Source: Deltaproteobacteria bacterium (GTDB taxonomy: Bacteria; Desulfobacterota; Binatia; HRBIN30; CADEER01). Taken from it: a stretch of DNA of 64,000 nucleotides. Of this stretch, positions 9,132 through 16,958 are shown in pieces. Positions within the stretch are counted from its first letter, which is position 1; the number at the start of each line of letters is the position of its first letter. Made by a program: the position numbers and the translations under genes. The notes beneath the pieces were generated by a model that saw nothing but the letters and a program-made list of their open reading frames with translations, was not told where the DNA came from and ran no database searches. The stretch is from positions 1-64,000 of the forward strand of contig JAJCZJ010000055.1 in assembly GCA_029262455.1 (NCBI GenBank). Direction: 5' to 3'.

Positions 9132-9389
9132 GGTCACCACCACAGATATCGGATCACCCAGCCGAAAGCCTGGAGCCCTCTTCGTGCCTTCGTGTCTTTG
9201 TGTTGAGAAAAAGGAACGAAAGCTCGGCGGGACTCGCAACTCGGCTACTGAGGTGGTGCGTCAGTCATCGAATATTGGCCAAAGGCGTGGTTGGACTTCC
9301 TAGGTTGTTTGGCACTCTTATTCGGGTTGTATCCCCGGTGGGAGATCTTCTTAAACACGAAGGCACGAAGACACGAAGACACGAAGACA
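9132..9389 (+). repeat. Dispersed ~250 bp repeat, copy B (left of TIR gene)
   Basis: This copy is nearly identical to the one at 11116, with about a dozen differences by eye. It begins with CCACCACAGATATCGGATCACC, has a left tract CTTCGTGCCTTCGTGTC near 9180 and ends with ACACGAAGGCACGAAGACAC near 9354. The two tracts are reverse complements over roughly 20-25 bases, so single-stranded DNA or RNA could fold into one long hairpin around ~150 bp of interior. It lies in the same orientation as copy C, so the two form direct repeats around the TIR gene. The remaining ~110 bp up to that gene shows only a possible TATACT -10 box near 9455. Confidence 0.85.
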
Positions 9390-9499
9390 TTGAAAGCCGT
9401 ATCCGGAAGGACCCCAGCTCGATCGGGTTTAGCAGCTCTGCATCCCGGGTTGAAATTACTATACTGCTGTCTTTGAACTGGATCCCGAATCTTTGGTAG

Positions 9500-10849
9500 A
9501 TGGATGGCCTAATGATTTTTGTGTCCTACGCCTCGGAGGACCGATCGCGTGCCGCGCGGGTGGTAGAGGCTATCCAAGCTCACGGGCAGACGGATGTGTG
9601 GTTCGCTCCGCGCGATGTCGGCTCCACTGACCCGTATGTGCGCGAGATCGAAGAGGCACTCGGCCGCGCGGATATCGTTCTGGTTCTGTGGTCGCGACAT
9701 GCGGCGGCCTCGACCTGGGTGCAGACTGAGCGAGATAGCTCGCTCGCTCGTTCTCACAACGGTGAACGCGTTCGGGTTGTCATGGCTCGGCTCGATGACA
9801 CCCATCCGCCGCCGTTGAGCGCCGCGGAACTCTGCTTGGATTTTCGAGCGGAGGAGACATTGCCTGAGACGGTCGCCGAGTTCCTGAAGGTAGAGCCGAC
9901 GTCGAACGACGATGAGTTTCGGGAACGAATCGTGCAGACTGAGTTGCCGCGCGCGGAACAGATTGCTGAGGTTGTCCGATATCTAGGAAGAAGTGAACCG
10001 GTTGTGGTACTGGCGTCGAGAAAAGGCGGTAGCCACTCCTTCACCCGACAGCTGCAAGCCCGGCTCGCTGCGGAGCAGCCGGACTGGACCGTCGTCGCTG
10101 TCCCGGTTCGGCCGTTGCCGTTGGAGGATTTGCATTCGTACCTGGCACGAATGAGAGGTTTGATGCAACTCGATGAATCCGAGGGCGGTAGGCTAGTCAT
10201 TTGCGCTCACGGTTGGTCGCAGGGAGCAGCCGGAGATGAGGGCAAATCGTCTGAATTTCAAGAGGCCCTGGCCAACGTGCTGCGAACCTGCGCTGAAGGT
10301 GGGGGCACGCCGCAGCGGCCTTGTTCACTCGTCGCCACTGGGAGCTACTCGTTGTTCCTCCTGCGATACACTGGGGAGAGTCGGTCAGTGTTTAAGAACG
10401 CGATGCAGGTAGACCTCCCCGACCTTACGTGTGACGAAGTCGAAGCCTGGATGGCAAAGGTCGAGCCTGGGTCATGGACTGAGCACGCTGGTGAAGTATG
10501 GCGACGTACCGGAGGCCACCCGTACCTCACGAAGAAGTTGGTCCATGCATGGGCTACCGATGCAAGCGGCGGCTGGGACGCCGCCGAGGAGAATCTCCTG
10601 GAGGACACCAACTTTCTGTTGCCTCTCTTTACGAATGCGATTCAACACCCGCAACACGGTGAAGAGGCGAAGAACGAGTTGCGACGGTGCCTCGAGTCGC
10701 GGAACGGCCTGAGATACACAGTTGTCAATCCGCGAGCAATGTCGTTGCGACTCCTTTACGAAGGTTTGTTGCGCCGCGATGGCCGGCGGCTGAAGTTGCG
10801 CTGTCGCGCCATCGAGACTCTATTCAAAGACATTGCCGAGGAAGCCTGA
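9500..10849 (+). CDS. TIR-domain protein with degenerate STAND-like module
   Basis: This predicted cytoplasmic protein has 449 residues. Residues 5-125 form a TIR domain: IFVSYASEDRSRA, DVWFAPRDV and STWVQTERDS. Glu77 is at the position of the NADase catalytic glutamate, so the effector may be active. Residues ~150-350 resemble the AAA_35/STAND ATPase fold seen in TIR defence proteins, including the TGGHPYLTKKLVHAWA sensor block near 337. The P-loop position reads ASRKGGSHSF and the Walker B position LVICAHGWSQ, so both lack the usual residues. The C-terminus looks like a winged helix. By analogy with TIR-STAND antiphage proteins it may be an abortive-infection effector. It sits alone between two direct repeats. 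The ATG four codons later is an equally good start. Confidence 0.8.
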   Translation: MDGLMIFVSYASEDRSRAARVVEAIQAHGQTDVWFAPRDVGSTDPYVREIEEALGRADIVLVLWSRHAAASTWVQTERDSSLARSHNGERVRVVMARLDDTHPPPLSAAELCLDFRAEETLPETVAEFLKVEPTSNDDEFRERIVQTELPRAEQIAEVVRYLGRSEPVVVLASRKGGSHSFTRQLQARLAAEQPDWTVVAVPVRPLPLEDLHSYLARMRGLMQLDESEGGRLVICAHGWSQGAAGDEGKSSEFQEALANVLRTCAEGGGTPQRPCSLVATGSYSLFLLRYTGESRSVFKNAMQVDLPDLTCDEVEAWMAKVEPGSWTEHAGEVWRRTGGHPYLTKKLVHAWATDASGGWDAAEENLLEDTNFLLPLFTNAIQHPQHGEEAKNELRRCLESRNGLRYTVVNPRAMSLRLLYEGLLRRDGRRLKLRCRAIETLFKDIAEEA

Positions 10850-10886
10850 CGCGCGTGTAATACCCTACTTGTTCTGGAATAGACGC

Positions 10887-11119
10887 CTAAACTTTCCGCT
10901 GTTCCAACAGCTTCTCAAGCTGATCCTTGAAGTGGCGCTTGAGGTGTTCGTCGTTGTCGTAGTTATGTGGAGGCGGCCAAGCTTCTCGATTTTGTCTTGC
11001 AACGCCCAGAGTGACTGGAGAGCTTTTCTGATGTCGTCTCAGGTCGAGATCTCAGCTTTAGGGAAGTAAGTGTAGATGAGCGGCTTCTGCTGTGCCTGGT
11101 GTGCTACGTCGTGAAGGTC
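10887..11119 (-). pseudogene. Decayed C-terminal part of a DUF4062/TIR-like effector domain
   Basis: Reading leftward, the frame gives AHQAQQKPLIYTYFPKAEIST, an in-frame TGA, then IRKALQSLWALQDKIEKLG. After a one-base shift near 10975 it continues as NYDNDEHLKRHFKDQLEKL and stops. From memory this matches the end of the DUF4062/TIR-like domain of nSTAND proteins (KPFIYTYFKDA.IST...SLWAFQDKLKALGH...L...F..QL.KL). The 5' side ends exactly where repeat copy C begins. A stop, a frameshift and loss of the N-terminus make it a relic. It faces the TIR gene (convergent). Confidence 0.55.
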
Positions 11120-11366
11120 GCCACCACAGATATCGGATCACCCCGCCGAAAGCCTGGAGCCCTCTTCGTGCCTTCGTGTCTTTGTGTTGAGAAAAAGGAA
11201 CGAAAGCTCGGCGGGACTCGCAACTCGGCTACTGAGGTGGTGCCTCAGTCATCGAATATCCGCCAAAGGCGTGGTTGGACTTTCTACCTTGTTTGGCACT
11301 CTTATCCGGGCTGTATCCCCGGTGGGAGATTTTCTTGAACGCGAAGACACGAAGACACAAAGACAG
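11116..11366 (+). repeat. Dispersed ~250 bp repeat, copy C (right of TIR gene)
   Basis: This is a direct repeat of copy B, with the same left tract (CTTCGTGCCTTCGTGTCTTT), interior (GGAACGAAAGCTCGGCGGGA) and right tract (GCGAAGACACGAAGACACAA). Its first bases coincide with the broken end of the pseudogene on its left. Copies B and C differ at roughly a dozen positions, far fewer than either differs from copy A, which suggests recent duplication or gene conversion. Confidence 0.85.
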
Positions 11367-11387
11367 CCTACGGCCGATCTAGTGCGG

Positions 11388-12227
11388 CTACTCGCCGCCC
11401 TTCGCATTGTTCACGGCTTCGTCGCCCACGACCATCCGAGCCGTGTATTCGAAGTTCTCGCCGTCGTGGACGCCGAAGCCGCCGTCTACGTTGAGTAGCT
11501 CGCCGGTGACCCAGTCGGCGTGGTCAGATACCAGGTAGCCTACTGCTTGGGCGATGTCTTTGGGCTGGCCGGGGCGCTTGATCCAGGTTGCGTCTAGGCA
11601 GCTTTGGGTCATTTCTTTGCTGAAGGCGGCGCGAGCTGACTCTGTGTCGATGTAGCCCGGGCGGATGCCGTTGACGCGGATGTTGAAGGGCGCGAACTCG
11701 CGGGCGGCGCAGCGTACCAGGGCGTCGACTCCCGCTTTTGATACTGGGTACGGCGCCATGAAGAGCGGTGCGCGCAGGGCCTCGATCGTGGAGATTGCTA
11801 CCACGGCTCCGCCGCCGTGGGTGCGCATGATCGGGGCGGCGTGCTTGAGGCAGAAGGCTGTTCCCATGACGTTGACGCGGAACGGAATCAGCCAGCCCTC
11901 TGCTTCGAGTGAAAGGATCGGCGCCGGGTATCCAGTGCCGGCATTGCACACCAGGATGTCCAGATTGTTGGCGCCGGCTGCTGCGGTGACGGCTTGGCGC
12001 ACTTGTTCTTCGTCGGTGACGTCGCAGAGAACCGCTTCCAGCGTTGCGTCGCCTTTGCGTGCCGGCGCCAACTCCGCCAGGGCTGTGTCGAGCGCCGCTT
12101 GATCGGGGCCGGCGATGGTTGCGCTGGCTCCGGTCAATAGGAGAAACTGGGCGCAGCCTTTGCCGATGCCGGTCGCGCCGCCGGTGACCAGTGCCCTCTT
12201 CCCGGTGAAGTCGTGTGTCGTGCTCAT
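11388..12227 (-). CDS. SDR family oxidoreductase
   Basis: This classical short-chain dehydrogenase/reductase has 279 residues. The NAD(P)-binding TGGATGIG is at 15-22, CNAG at 94-97, and the catalytic Ser146, Tyr160 and Lys164 (YPVSK) are all present. It lies 20 bp downstream of the sulfatase-fold gene on the same strand and is probably co-transcribed. The substrate cannot be read from the sequence; family members reduce keto groups or oxidise alcohols of fatty acyl, sugar or steroid-like compounds. Confidence 0.85.
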   Translation of the reverse strand: MSTTHDFTGKRALVTGGATGIGKGCAQFLLLTGASATIAGPDQAALDTALAELAPARKGDATLEAVLCDVTDEEQVRQAVTAAAGANNLDILVCNAGTGYPAPILSLEAEGWLIPFRVNVMGTAFCLKHAAPIMRTHGGGAVVAISTIEALRAPLFMAPYPVSKAGVDALVRCAAREFAPFNIRVNGIRPGYIDTESARAAFSKEMTQSCLDATWIKRPGQPKDIAQAVGYLVSDHADWVTGELLNVDGGFGVHDGENFEYTARMVVGDEAVNNAKGGE

Positions 12228-12247
12228 CTTGTTCGGTGCCCTCCCGC

Positions 12248-14146
12248 CTAATCCAAGTACCCCAGTGCGCGCAGCCTTTCGGCGACTGCCTCGTCTAGCT
12301 CGGCTTCAAACTCGGCCTTTGGTTTTGCCTCGTGGTCGGTCTTGGCGCCGCCGATGTATTGATCGATCATTTTCGAGAGCTCGGCGACTTTTTCTGGGCG
12401 GACTTTCGATAGGTCGATCTTCTCGCCGGGGTCCTCGTCCAGTCGTACGAGACGGCGTTCGGTTCCGTCGACCGAGCGAATCAGCTTCCAGTTTTGGTGT
12501 CGCGCCGCGATCCACAGTTTCCGGCATTCGCCCTGCTTGGCCTTCTTTGTCTCCTTGCCACCCTTGGTCTTCTTGGCCTTCTGATCGCATCCGGCTGTTG
12601 TGCGTCTCAATTCGGAAAAAGACGGCTCGTCGGGGATCGGGGTGTCGTGTTGCAACAAGGTCGGTGCGAGGCTGCGGCCCGTAACGCCCTTGCGGAGTGG
12701 GATTCCGGCGAGCTCCATGACCGACGGCATGACGTCGATCAGCTCGACGTCCGCGGTGCTGCGGCCGGGGGTGATGTGGCCGGGCCAGCGGATTGCTAGA
12801 GGGATCTGTAGAACCGTCCCATGCAGCGAATCGCCGTGCCCTAGCTTGCCGTACTCACCGAACTGCTCGCCGTGATCGGACGTGATGACGACGATCGTAT
12901 TGTCGGCCAGACCGCGCGCGGCGATGCCGGCGAGAAAGTTGGCGGTGAGATCGTCGAGGGTACGGACACGGCCCTGATACAGCGCTGACAATCGATCCAA
13001 GTCGGCACGCGTCAGCTCCATTTCGCGGCGGTTGTACTTGGCAACCATTTCCCCGGTTCTGTCGCCGAGGTCGCGGGTGTCGTCGGGTGTCAGTGAGTCG
13101 GCTAGACGCCGGCCGGCTTTGCTGGAGATGTGGTACGGCGTGTGAACCTCGTAGGTGTGCACGAAAAGAAAAAACGGCGGCCCTTGGCTGTTCTCATCGA
13201 GCCACTCCGAGGCTCGACGAAAAGTCTCTTTGGCGCCCGTGCGCTCTCCGGGTCGCATCTTGCGCAGCAGCTTGTTGGGGCCGTCGTCGTAGCTGTCAAA
13301 TCCAACGTCGAAGCCGAATCCAGAGTTGACGTAGCCGTTTTCAGTGACCGCGGCGGTGTGGTAGCCGGCCTGTCCGAATGCAGCGACCAGCGAATTGAGT
13401 TTGGGTTGCGGGAATGTTCCCTCGATGCGCTGGTGGTCCTTGGGGTAAAGGCCAGAGAAGAGCGACGAGTGCGAAACCAGCGTGTTGCCATACGGGGCGT
13501 AGGTGCGTCGGAAGGTAAACGCATCGCGAAACCACGCGTCGAGCTTGGGTGTCGCCGGTGCCGGGTTGCCGTAGAAGCCCATGTAACGCGCACCGAGGGT
13601 GTCGAGCGATATCAACACGATGTTAGGGCGGTCTCGTTGGGATATCGTCGCGCGGACCATTCGGATGGCACCGACGTGCGCCGCAAGACGTCGCGGCGCC
13701 GAGCTCTCGGTTGAAGCGCGCTCTGCCCGGAAGCGAAACTCTGAAGCAAGCGCAGACGCGCCTTCCAGCTTGACGCTGCGGTCGACCCAGGTGGGCTTGC
13801 CTGCGGCAAGCCCTTCATCGAACACGTCCACCCATTCCTCGGAATCCGAGCGCGCCGATACCCGGTAGCGAACCTTGCTGGAACCCACCAGCGGGACTCC
13901 CAGGCTAAAGCGCAGCGCCTGTCCAGGCTGCTGAAACTTGACGATCAAGTCAGAGCCCGGGGACAGCGTCGATCCCCAACGCGAAACGCTGGCGATGCGA
14001 ATTCGCTCCGGTTTTACACCCGTTTTTGGGTTGTCTCCAAAGCGGCCAACAACTTCTTCGGACGCGGCGGCAACGGAGCCCTGTGCCAACCAGAAGGCGA
14101 CCAGGAACGCTGCTAGGCGGCTAAGTCTTGTCGTTCGTGCGTGCAT
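12248..14146 (-). CDS. Exported sulfatase-fold hydrolase/transferase
   Basis: This protein has 632 residues with an N-terminal signal peptide (about 27 residues, ending near AAAS). A ~150-residue N-terminal beta domain precedes the alkaline phosphatase-like core. The core has RPNIVLISLDTLGA (metal aspartate), a nucleophile region NTLVSHSSLFSGLYP, and SDHGEQFGEYGKLGHG. The nucleophile loop lacks the C/S-x-P-x-R formylglycine motif, so this is not a typical formylglycine sulfatase; a Ser/Thr nucleophile, as in related phosphotransferases, is possible. A lysine-rich insert lies near residue 520. It is followed 20 bp later by the SDR gene. Confidence 0.8.
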   Translation of the reverse strand: MHARTTRLSRLAAFLVAFWLAQGSVAAASEEVVGRFGDNPKTGVKPERIRIASVSRWGSTLSPGSDLIVKFQQPGQALRFSLGVPLVGSSKVRYRVSARSDSEEWVDVFDEGLAAGKPTWVDRSVKLEGASALASEFRFRAERASTESSAPRRLAAHVGAIRMVRATISQRDRPNIVLISLDTLGARYMGFYGNPAPATPKLDAWFRDAFTFRRTYAPYGNTLVSHSSLFSGLYPKDHQRIEGTFPQPKLNSLVAAFGQAGYHTAAVTENGYVNSGFGFDVGFDSYDDGPNKLLRKMRPGERTGAKETFRRASEWLDENSQGPPFFLFVHTYEVHTPYHISSKAGRRLADSLTPDDTRDLGDRTGEMVAKYNRREMELTRADLDRLSALYQGRVRTLDDLTANFLAGIAARGLADNTIVVITSDHGEQFGEYGKLGHGDSLHGTVLQIPLAIRWPGHITPGRSTADVELIDVMPSVMELAGIPLRKGVTGRSLAPTLLQHDTPIPDEPSFSELRRTTAGCDQKAKKTKGGKETKKAKQGECRKLWIAARHQNWKLIRSVDGTERRLVRLDEDPGEKIDLSKVRPEKVAELSKMIDQYIGGAKTDHEAKPKAEFEAELDEAVAERLRALGYLD

Positions 14147-14254
14147 CGGCGCGACTCTAGCGGTTCGCGCTTCTGGCCACTAGCCGTCAGGACGGCTAGT
14201 GGACGGCTACCGGACGCTTCCGATCTCGGCCCCGTTCGGGACGGAGCACTCGCC

Positions 14255-14761
14255 CTACACCGCGTCGATGCATTCGCGGCAGAGCCAGGCGCGGCGGCGG
14301 CGCGCTTTGTCGCTCATTCCGACGAACGCTCGGCTGCCTCGCGATTGGGACTGAGCGCAGCGCATGCATTTCGTGGCGCGCTGTATGACGACTTCGTTCC
14401 ATCCATAGACGTCGTCGAGATCTTTGTCCCAATCGGGCTCGACCCGCTTCTTGCCCTGCCCCGCAGCGGCAATCCTTTGTGCATTGCGGGTAACGTTGCG
14501 CGCCAGGTCGACCGAGTCGGTTACGACCCGATCGAGATCCGAGACCACACCGTCGACGAGATGGAAGGTGTCTTCGAGAACACTGCGAATCAGATGCGAC
14601 ACCGTCAGGCGACGGCGCGCCGCCTCCTCCTTGAGGGTCGATTCGAGGTCCTCGGGAACCCGCGTCTGGATCAACCGGTCCTTGCGCGGCGTCGTTTTCG
14701 CGCGCCGTTTCGGTGTTCTTTTTGCCGTCTCTTTTGGTGTCGCAATTTTCTTCGTCGCCAT
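14255..14761 (-). CDS. Ribbon-helix-helix protein with C-terminal zinc ribbon
   Basis: This basic protein has 168 residues. After a Lys/Arg/Thr-rich tail (residues 1-27), residues ~28-68 fit a ribbon-helix-helix DNA-binding domain (RLIQTRVPEDLESTLKEEA then VSHLIRSVLEDTF). A helical middle follows, and then two CxxC pairs, KCMRCAQ near 132 and LCRECID near 160, likely bind zinc. It is transcribed divergently from the phasin-like gene, with an AT-rich palindrome between them, so it may regulate that gene and itself. Function inferred from the domain and layout only. Confidence 0.65.
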   Translation of the reverse strand: MATKKIATPKETAKRTPKRRAKTTPRKDRLIQTRVPEDLESTLKEEAARRRLTVSHLIRSVLEDTFHLVDGVVSDLDRVVTDSVDLARNVTRNAQRIAAAGQGKKRVEPDWDKDLDDVYGWNEVVIQRATKCMRCAQSQSRGSRAFVGMSDKARRRRAWLCRECIDAV

Positions 14762-14883
14762 CTTGGTACCCAGTTCTCAGCAGGATGGCTGAGCGCAGCA
14801 GGCGCGGCAACCATCGGAAAACGTTGCGGAATGAAATAAGCGCTCCATCCTCTCGTGATACGGCTTGCGCTTCGTTGTATTAA

Positions 14884-14896
14884 TTTGTATTACAAA
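14884..14896. promoter_or_regulatory. AT-rich palindrome, candidate operator
   Basis: TTTGTA-T-TACAAA is a perfect inverted repeat with one central base. It is flanked by a second TGTATT just upstream and ATACAT just downstream, inside an unusually AT-rich stretch of an otherwise GC-rich region. It lies between the divergent RHH regulator and phasin-like genes, 65 bp before the latter. The size and symmetry suit a ribbon-helix-helix dimer, but the pairing with this regulator is inference. Confidence 0.4.
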
Positions 14897-14961
14897 TACA
14901 TACAGGACGTTGGAGTCCTCGACAAGCCGCCCGCAAGCCGAGGCGGATCAAGGAGAAAGAC

Positions 14962-15282
14962 ATGCCTTCAAAGAAGAAGCAAAACGTCAAACACGATGTC
15001 GACACGGCAACGGTCTTTGCTGAAAGCACCCGCGCGGTCCAGGATATTCACCAGGCGATCGCGGACGTGCCGTTTGCGATCATGGATCGACTCGGCGTCC
15101 TCGACAAGTCGGGCGACGAGATCAAGAAGCTTCACGACGACACCGTCGGCATCATCTACGACACCGTACGCAACATCGGCGATCGGGTCGTTTCGCTTGC
15201 CGACGATCTGGGTACGGAGGTCATGGACGTCGTCGTTCCGCAGGCCGAGAACGCAGCAAAGCAGATGTCGAAGGCGGTGTAG
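14962..15282 (+). CDS. Phasin-like small helical protein
   Basis: This protein has 106 residues, with a lysine-rich start and then long amphipathic helices (FAESTRAVQDIHQAIADVP, EIKKLHDDTVGIIYDTVRNI). It has no cysteine, signal peptide or membrane segment. The composition resembles phasins that coat polyhydroxyalkanoate or lipid granules, although I cannot place it in a named family. A good ribosome site (AAGGAGAAAG) precedes the ATG. The lipase gene begins two bases after its stop, so they are translationally coupled, and a DNA-binding protein is divergent. A storage-granule role fits the layout but is unproven. Confidence 0.6.
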   Translation: MPSKKKQNVKHDVDTATVFAESTRAVQDIHQAIADVPFAIMDRLGVLDKSGDEIKKLHDDTVGIIYDTVRNIGDRVVSLADDLGTEVMDVVVPQAENAAKQMSKAV

Positions 15283-15284
15283 TT

Positions 15285-16001
15285 TTGCCGGCCGACTTCG
15301 ATCGGAGAGCAGTCCGTGCCGCGATGATCCGGGAGGCACTGTGCTATGTGGCGCACGGACTGCTCTACCCCTTGGCTTCTCTCGGTGCAAAATCTGCGCC
15401 GCTGCGCAGTCGAGACATTCGAACGGTCGTCTTCGTTCACGGGCTCGGAGCCAACCGATCGAGCTTCCTAGCCCTGCAAACCTATCTTCGTTTCCAAGGC
15501 TACGATCGGCAGTACTCGGTCGGCTATCGCAGTAGTGGCTCGCTCGAAAATCTGGGCCTCGATCTCAAGCGCCGCCTCGACGGCCAGGTTCAAGGCGGGC
15601 GTATCGATGTCGTTGCCCATTCGATGGGCGGTCTGGTGTCGCGCTTTTACATTCAACAACTCGGCGGGCATCGGCGGGTCGATCGCTTGATTACCCTCGG
15701 TACGCCGCACCTCGGAACGCACGCCGCGAATTTTATCCCGGCCGGGTTGGTACGCCAGCTGCTGCCGGACAGCCCGTTCCTGACAGAACTCAACGCGCTC
15801 CCCGCGCCGGAGAATGTGCAAGCCACCTCGGTGGTCGCGGGAAGAGATGTGTTGGTACAGCCGATTTCCGCGGCGCGGTGTCCGTTCGGCGAGGTTGTCG
15901 AGTTGAGCGAGCTCGGTCATTTGGAGTTGCTGTTCCGCCCCGAAGTGTTTCGTGTCGTAGCTGAGCGCTTGGCGCGTCCCGCCCCGGCGTGTGCGGGCTA
16001 G
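15285..16001 (+). CDS. Alpha/beta hydrolase, triacylglycerol lipase-like
   Basis: With the TTG start the protein has 238 residues; an ATG 13 codons later is an alternative. The oxyanion-hole block VFVHGLGANRSSF is near 50, the nucleophile elbow AHSMGG has Ser113, an acid residue lies in VVAGRDVLVQP and the catalytic His in ELGHLELLF near 218. LGTPHLGTHAA is typical of LipA/EstA-type lipases. There is a hydrophobic patch near the N-terminus but no clear signal peptide. The TTG follows the stop of the phasin-like gene by two bases, with AAGG upstream. It may act on stored neutral lipid or polyester. Confidence 0.78.
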   Translation: MPADFDRRAVRAAMIREALCYVAHGLLYPLASLGAKSAPLRSRDIRTVVFVHGLGANRSSFLALQTYLRFQGYDRQYSVGYRSSGSLENLGLDLKRRLDGQVQGGRIDVVAHSMGGLVSRFYIQQLGGHRRVDRLITLGTPHLGTHAANFIPAGLVRQLLPDSPFLTELNALPAPENVQATSVVAGRDVLVQPISAARCPFGEVVELSELGHLELLFRPEVFRVVAERLARPAPACAG

Positions 16002-16074
16002 CAGCCGGTAGAAAATCAGGTGTGGGCTGCTGGACGAGTTGCATTGACGATTGAAAAGTGGTGATCGACTGCTG

Positions 16075-16905
16075 ATGACGACGCAATCGAAGAGCCTGGT
16101 CGCCGCCCTGTGTGGGTTTCTGATGACTTCCTGCGTTACGACCCGTGTTCATATGCCGCCGCACTATTGGCCGAGCGCGCTGGCAAGCGCTCGCTTCGTC
16201 GATCTCAGCTACGCCTTTGGCCCGGACACGATCTATTGGCCGACCGCGCAAGGTTTCCGAATGGAAACGGTCGCGGCCGGGCCGAGTGACGGTGGCTATT
16301 GGTACGAGGCGAACAACATCAGCACGGCGGAACACGGTGGGACGCATATGGACGCACCGGTGCACTTTGCAAAAGGCCAGCTGACCGTCGATGAGGTACC
16401 AGTCGGTGCCGGCATTGGTCCGCTGGTGCGGATCAATGTCGTCGACGCTGCGGCGGCCGATGCGGACTATCGACTGCGCGTGGCGGACCTCGTCGCTTGG
16501 GAGAAGCGCCATGGGCAAATCCCGGCCGGTGCGATCGTGGTGATGTATAGCGGTTGGGGAGCGCGCTGGCCGGACCGCAAGCGTTACTTGGGGACCGATG
16601 TGCCGGGAGACACGGGAAATCTACACTTCCCCGGCTTCTCTGCCGCTGCCGCCCAATTCCTCGTCGGCCAGAGATCGGTGAAAGCAATCGGAGTCGATAC
16701 GCCGAGTATCGACCATGGCCCGTCGAAGGACTTCATCGTGCATCGAGTCTGGCACGGTGCCGGCAAGCCGGCTTTCGAGAACCTCGCCAACCTCGATCAG
16801 GTGCCACCGCGCGGGGCATTGGTGGTCGCCTTGCCGATGAAAATCACTGGCGGTTCGGGCGGTCCACTACGGGCGGTGGCGATTCTCCGCAACAACGACG
16901 AGTAG
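16075..16905 (+). CDS. Cyclase family protein, probable lipoprotein
   Basis: This metal-dependent hydrolase of 276 residues belongs to the kynurenine formamidase-like cyclase family. The defining HGGTHMDAPVHF motif is near residue 90, and GVDTPSIDHGPSKDF is near 205. The ATG start gives a signal sequence with the lipobox LMTSC near residue 20, so the mature protein is probably a lipoprotein. An upstream TTG would only lengthen the N-terminus. Exported members act on various esters and amides; the substrate here is unknown. Confidence 0.8.
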   Translation: MTTQSKSLVAALCGFLMTSCVTTRVHMPPHYWPSALASARFVDLSYAFGPDTIYWPTAQGFRMETVAAGPSDGGYWYEANNISTAEHGGTHMDAPVHFAKGQLTVDEVPVGAGIGPLVRINVVDAAAADADYRLRVADLVAWEKRHGQIPAGAIVVMYSGWGARWPDRKRYLGTDVPGDTGNLHFPGFSAAAAQFLVGQRSVKAIGVDTPSIDHGPSKDFIVHRVWHGAGKPAFENLANLDQVPPRGALVVALPMKITGGSGGPLRAVAILRNNDE

Positions 16906-16958
16906 GAGTTCGCGCTCCTGTCTGCCGCAGCGAAGTGATCGTCGAGACGCGCTGCCTG

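Noticed and set aside
9132-9389. Repeat copies considered as integron attC sites or CRISPR repeats
   Set aside because: Too long, too few and without the attC core sites; spacing is not regular as in CRISPR arrays, and there are no integrase or cas genes in the window.
10833-11069. Plus-strand frame after the TIR gene
   Set aside because: It is antisense to the TIR-like pseudogene, overlaps the end of the TIR gene and lacks a ribosome site.
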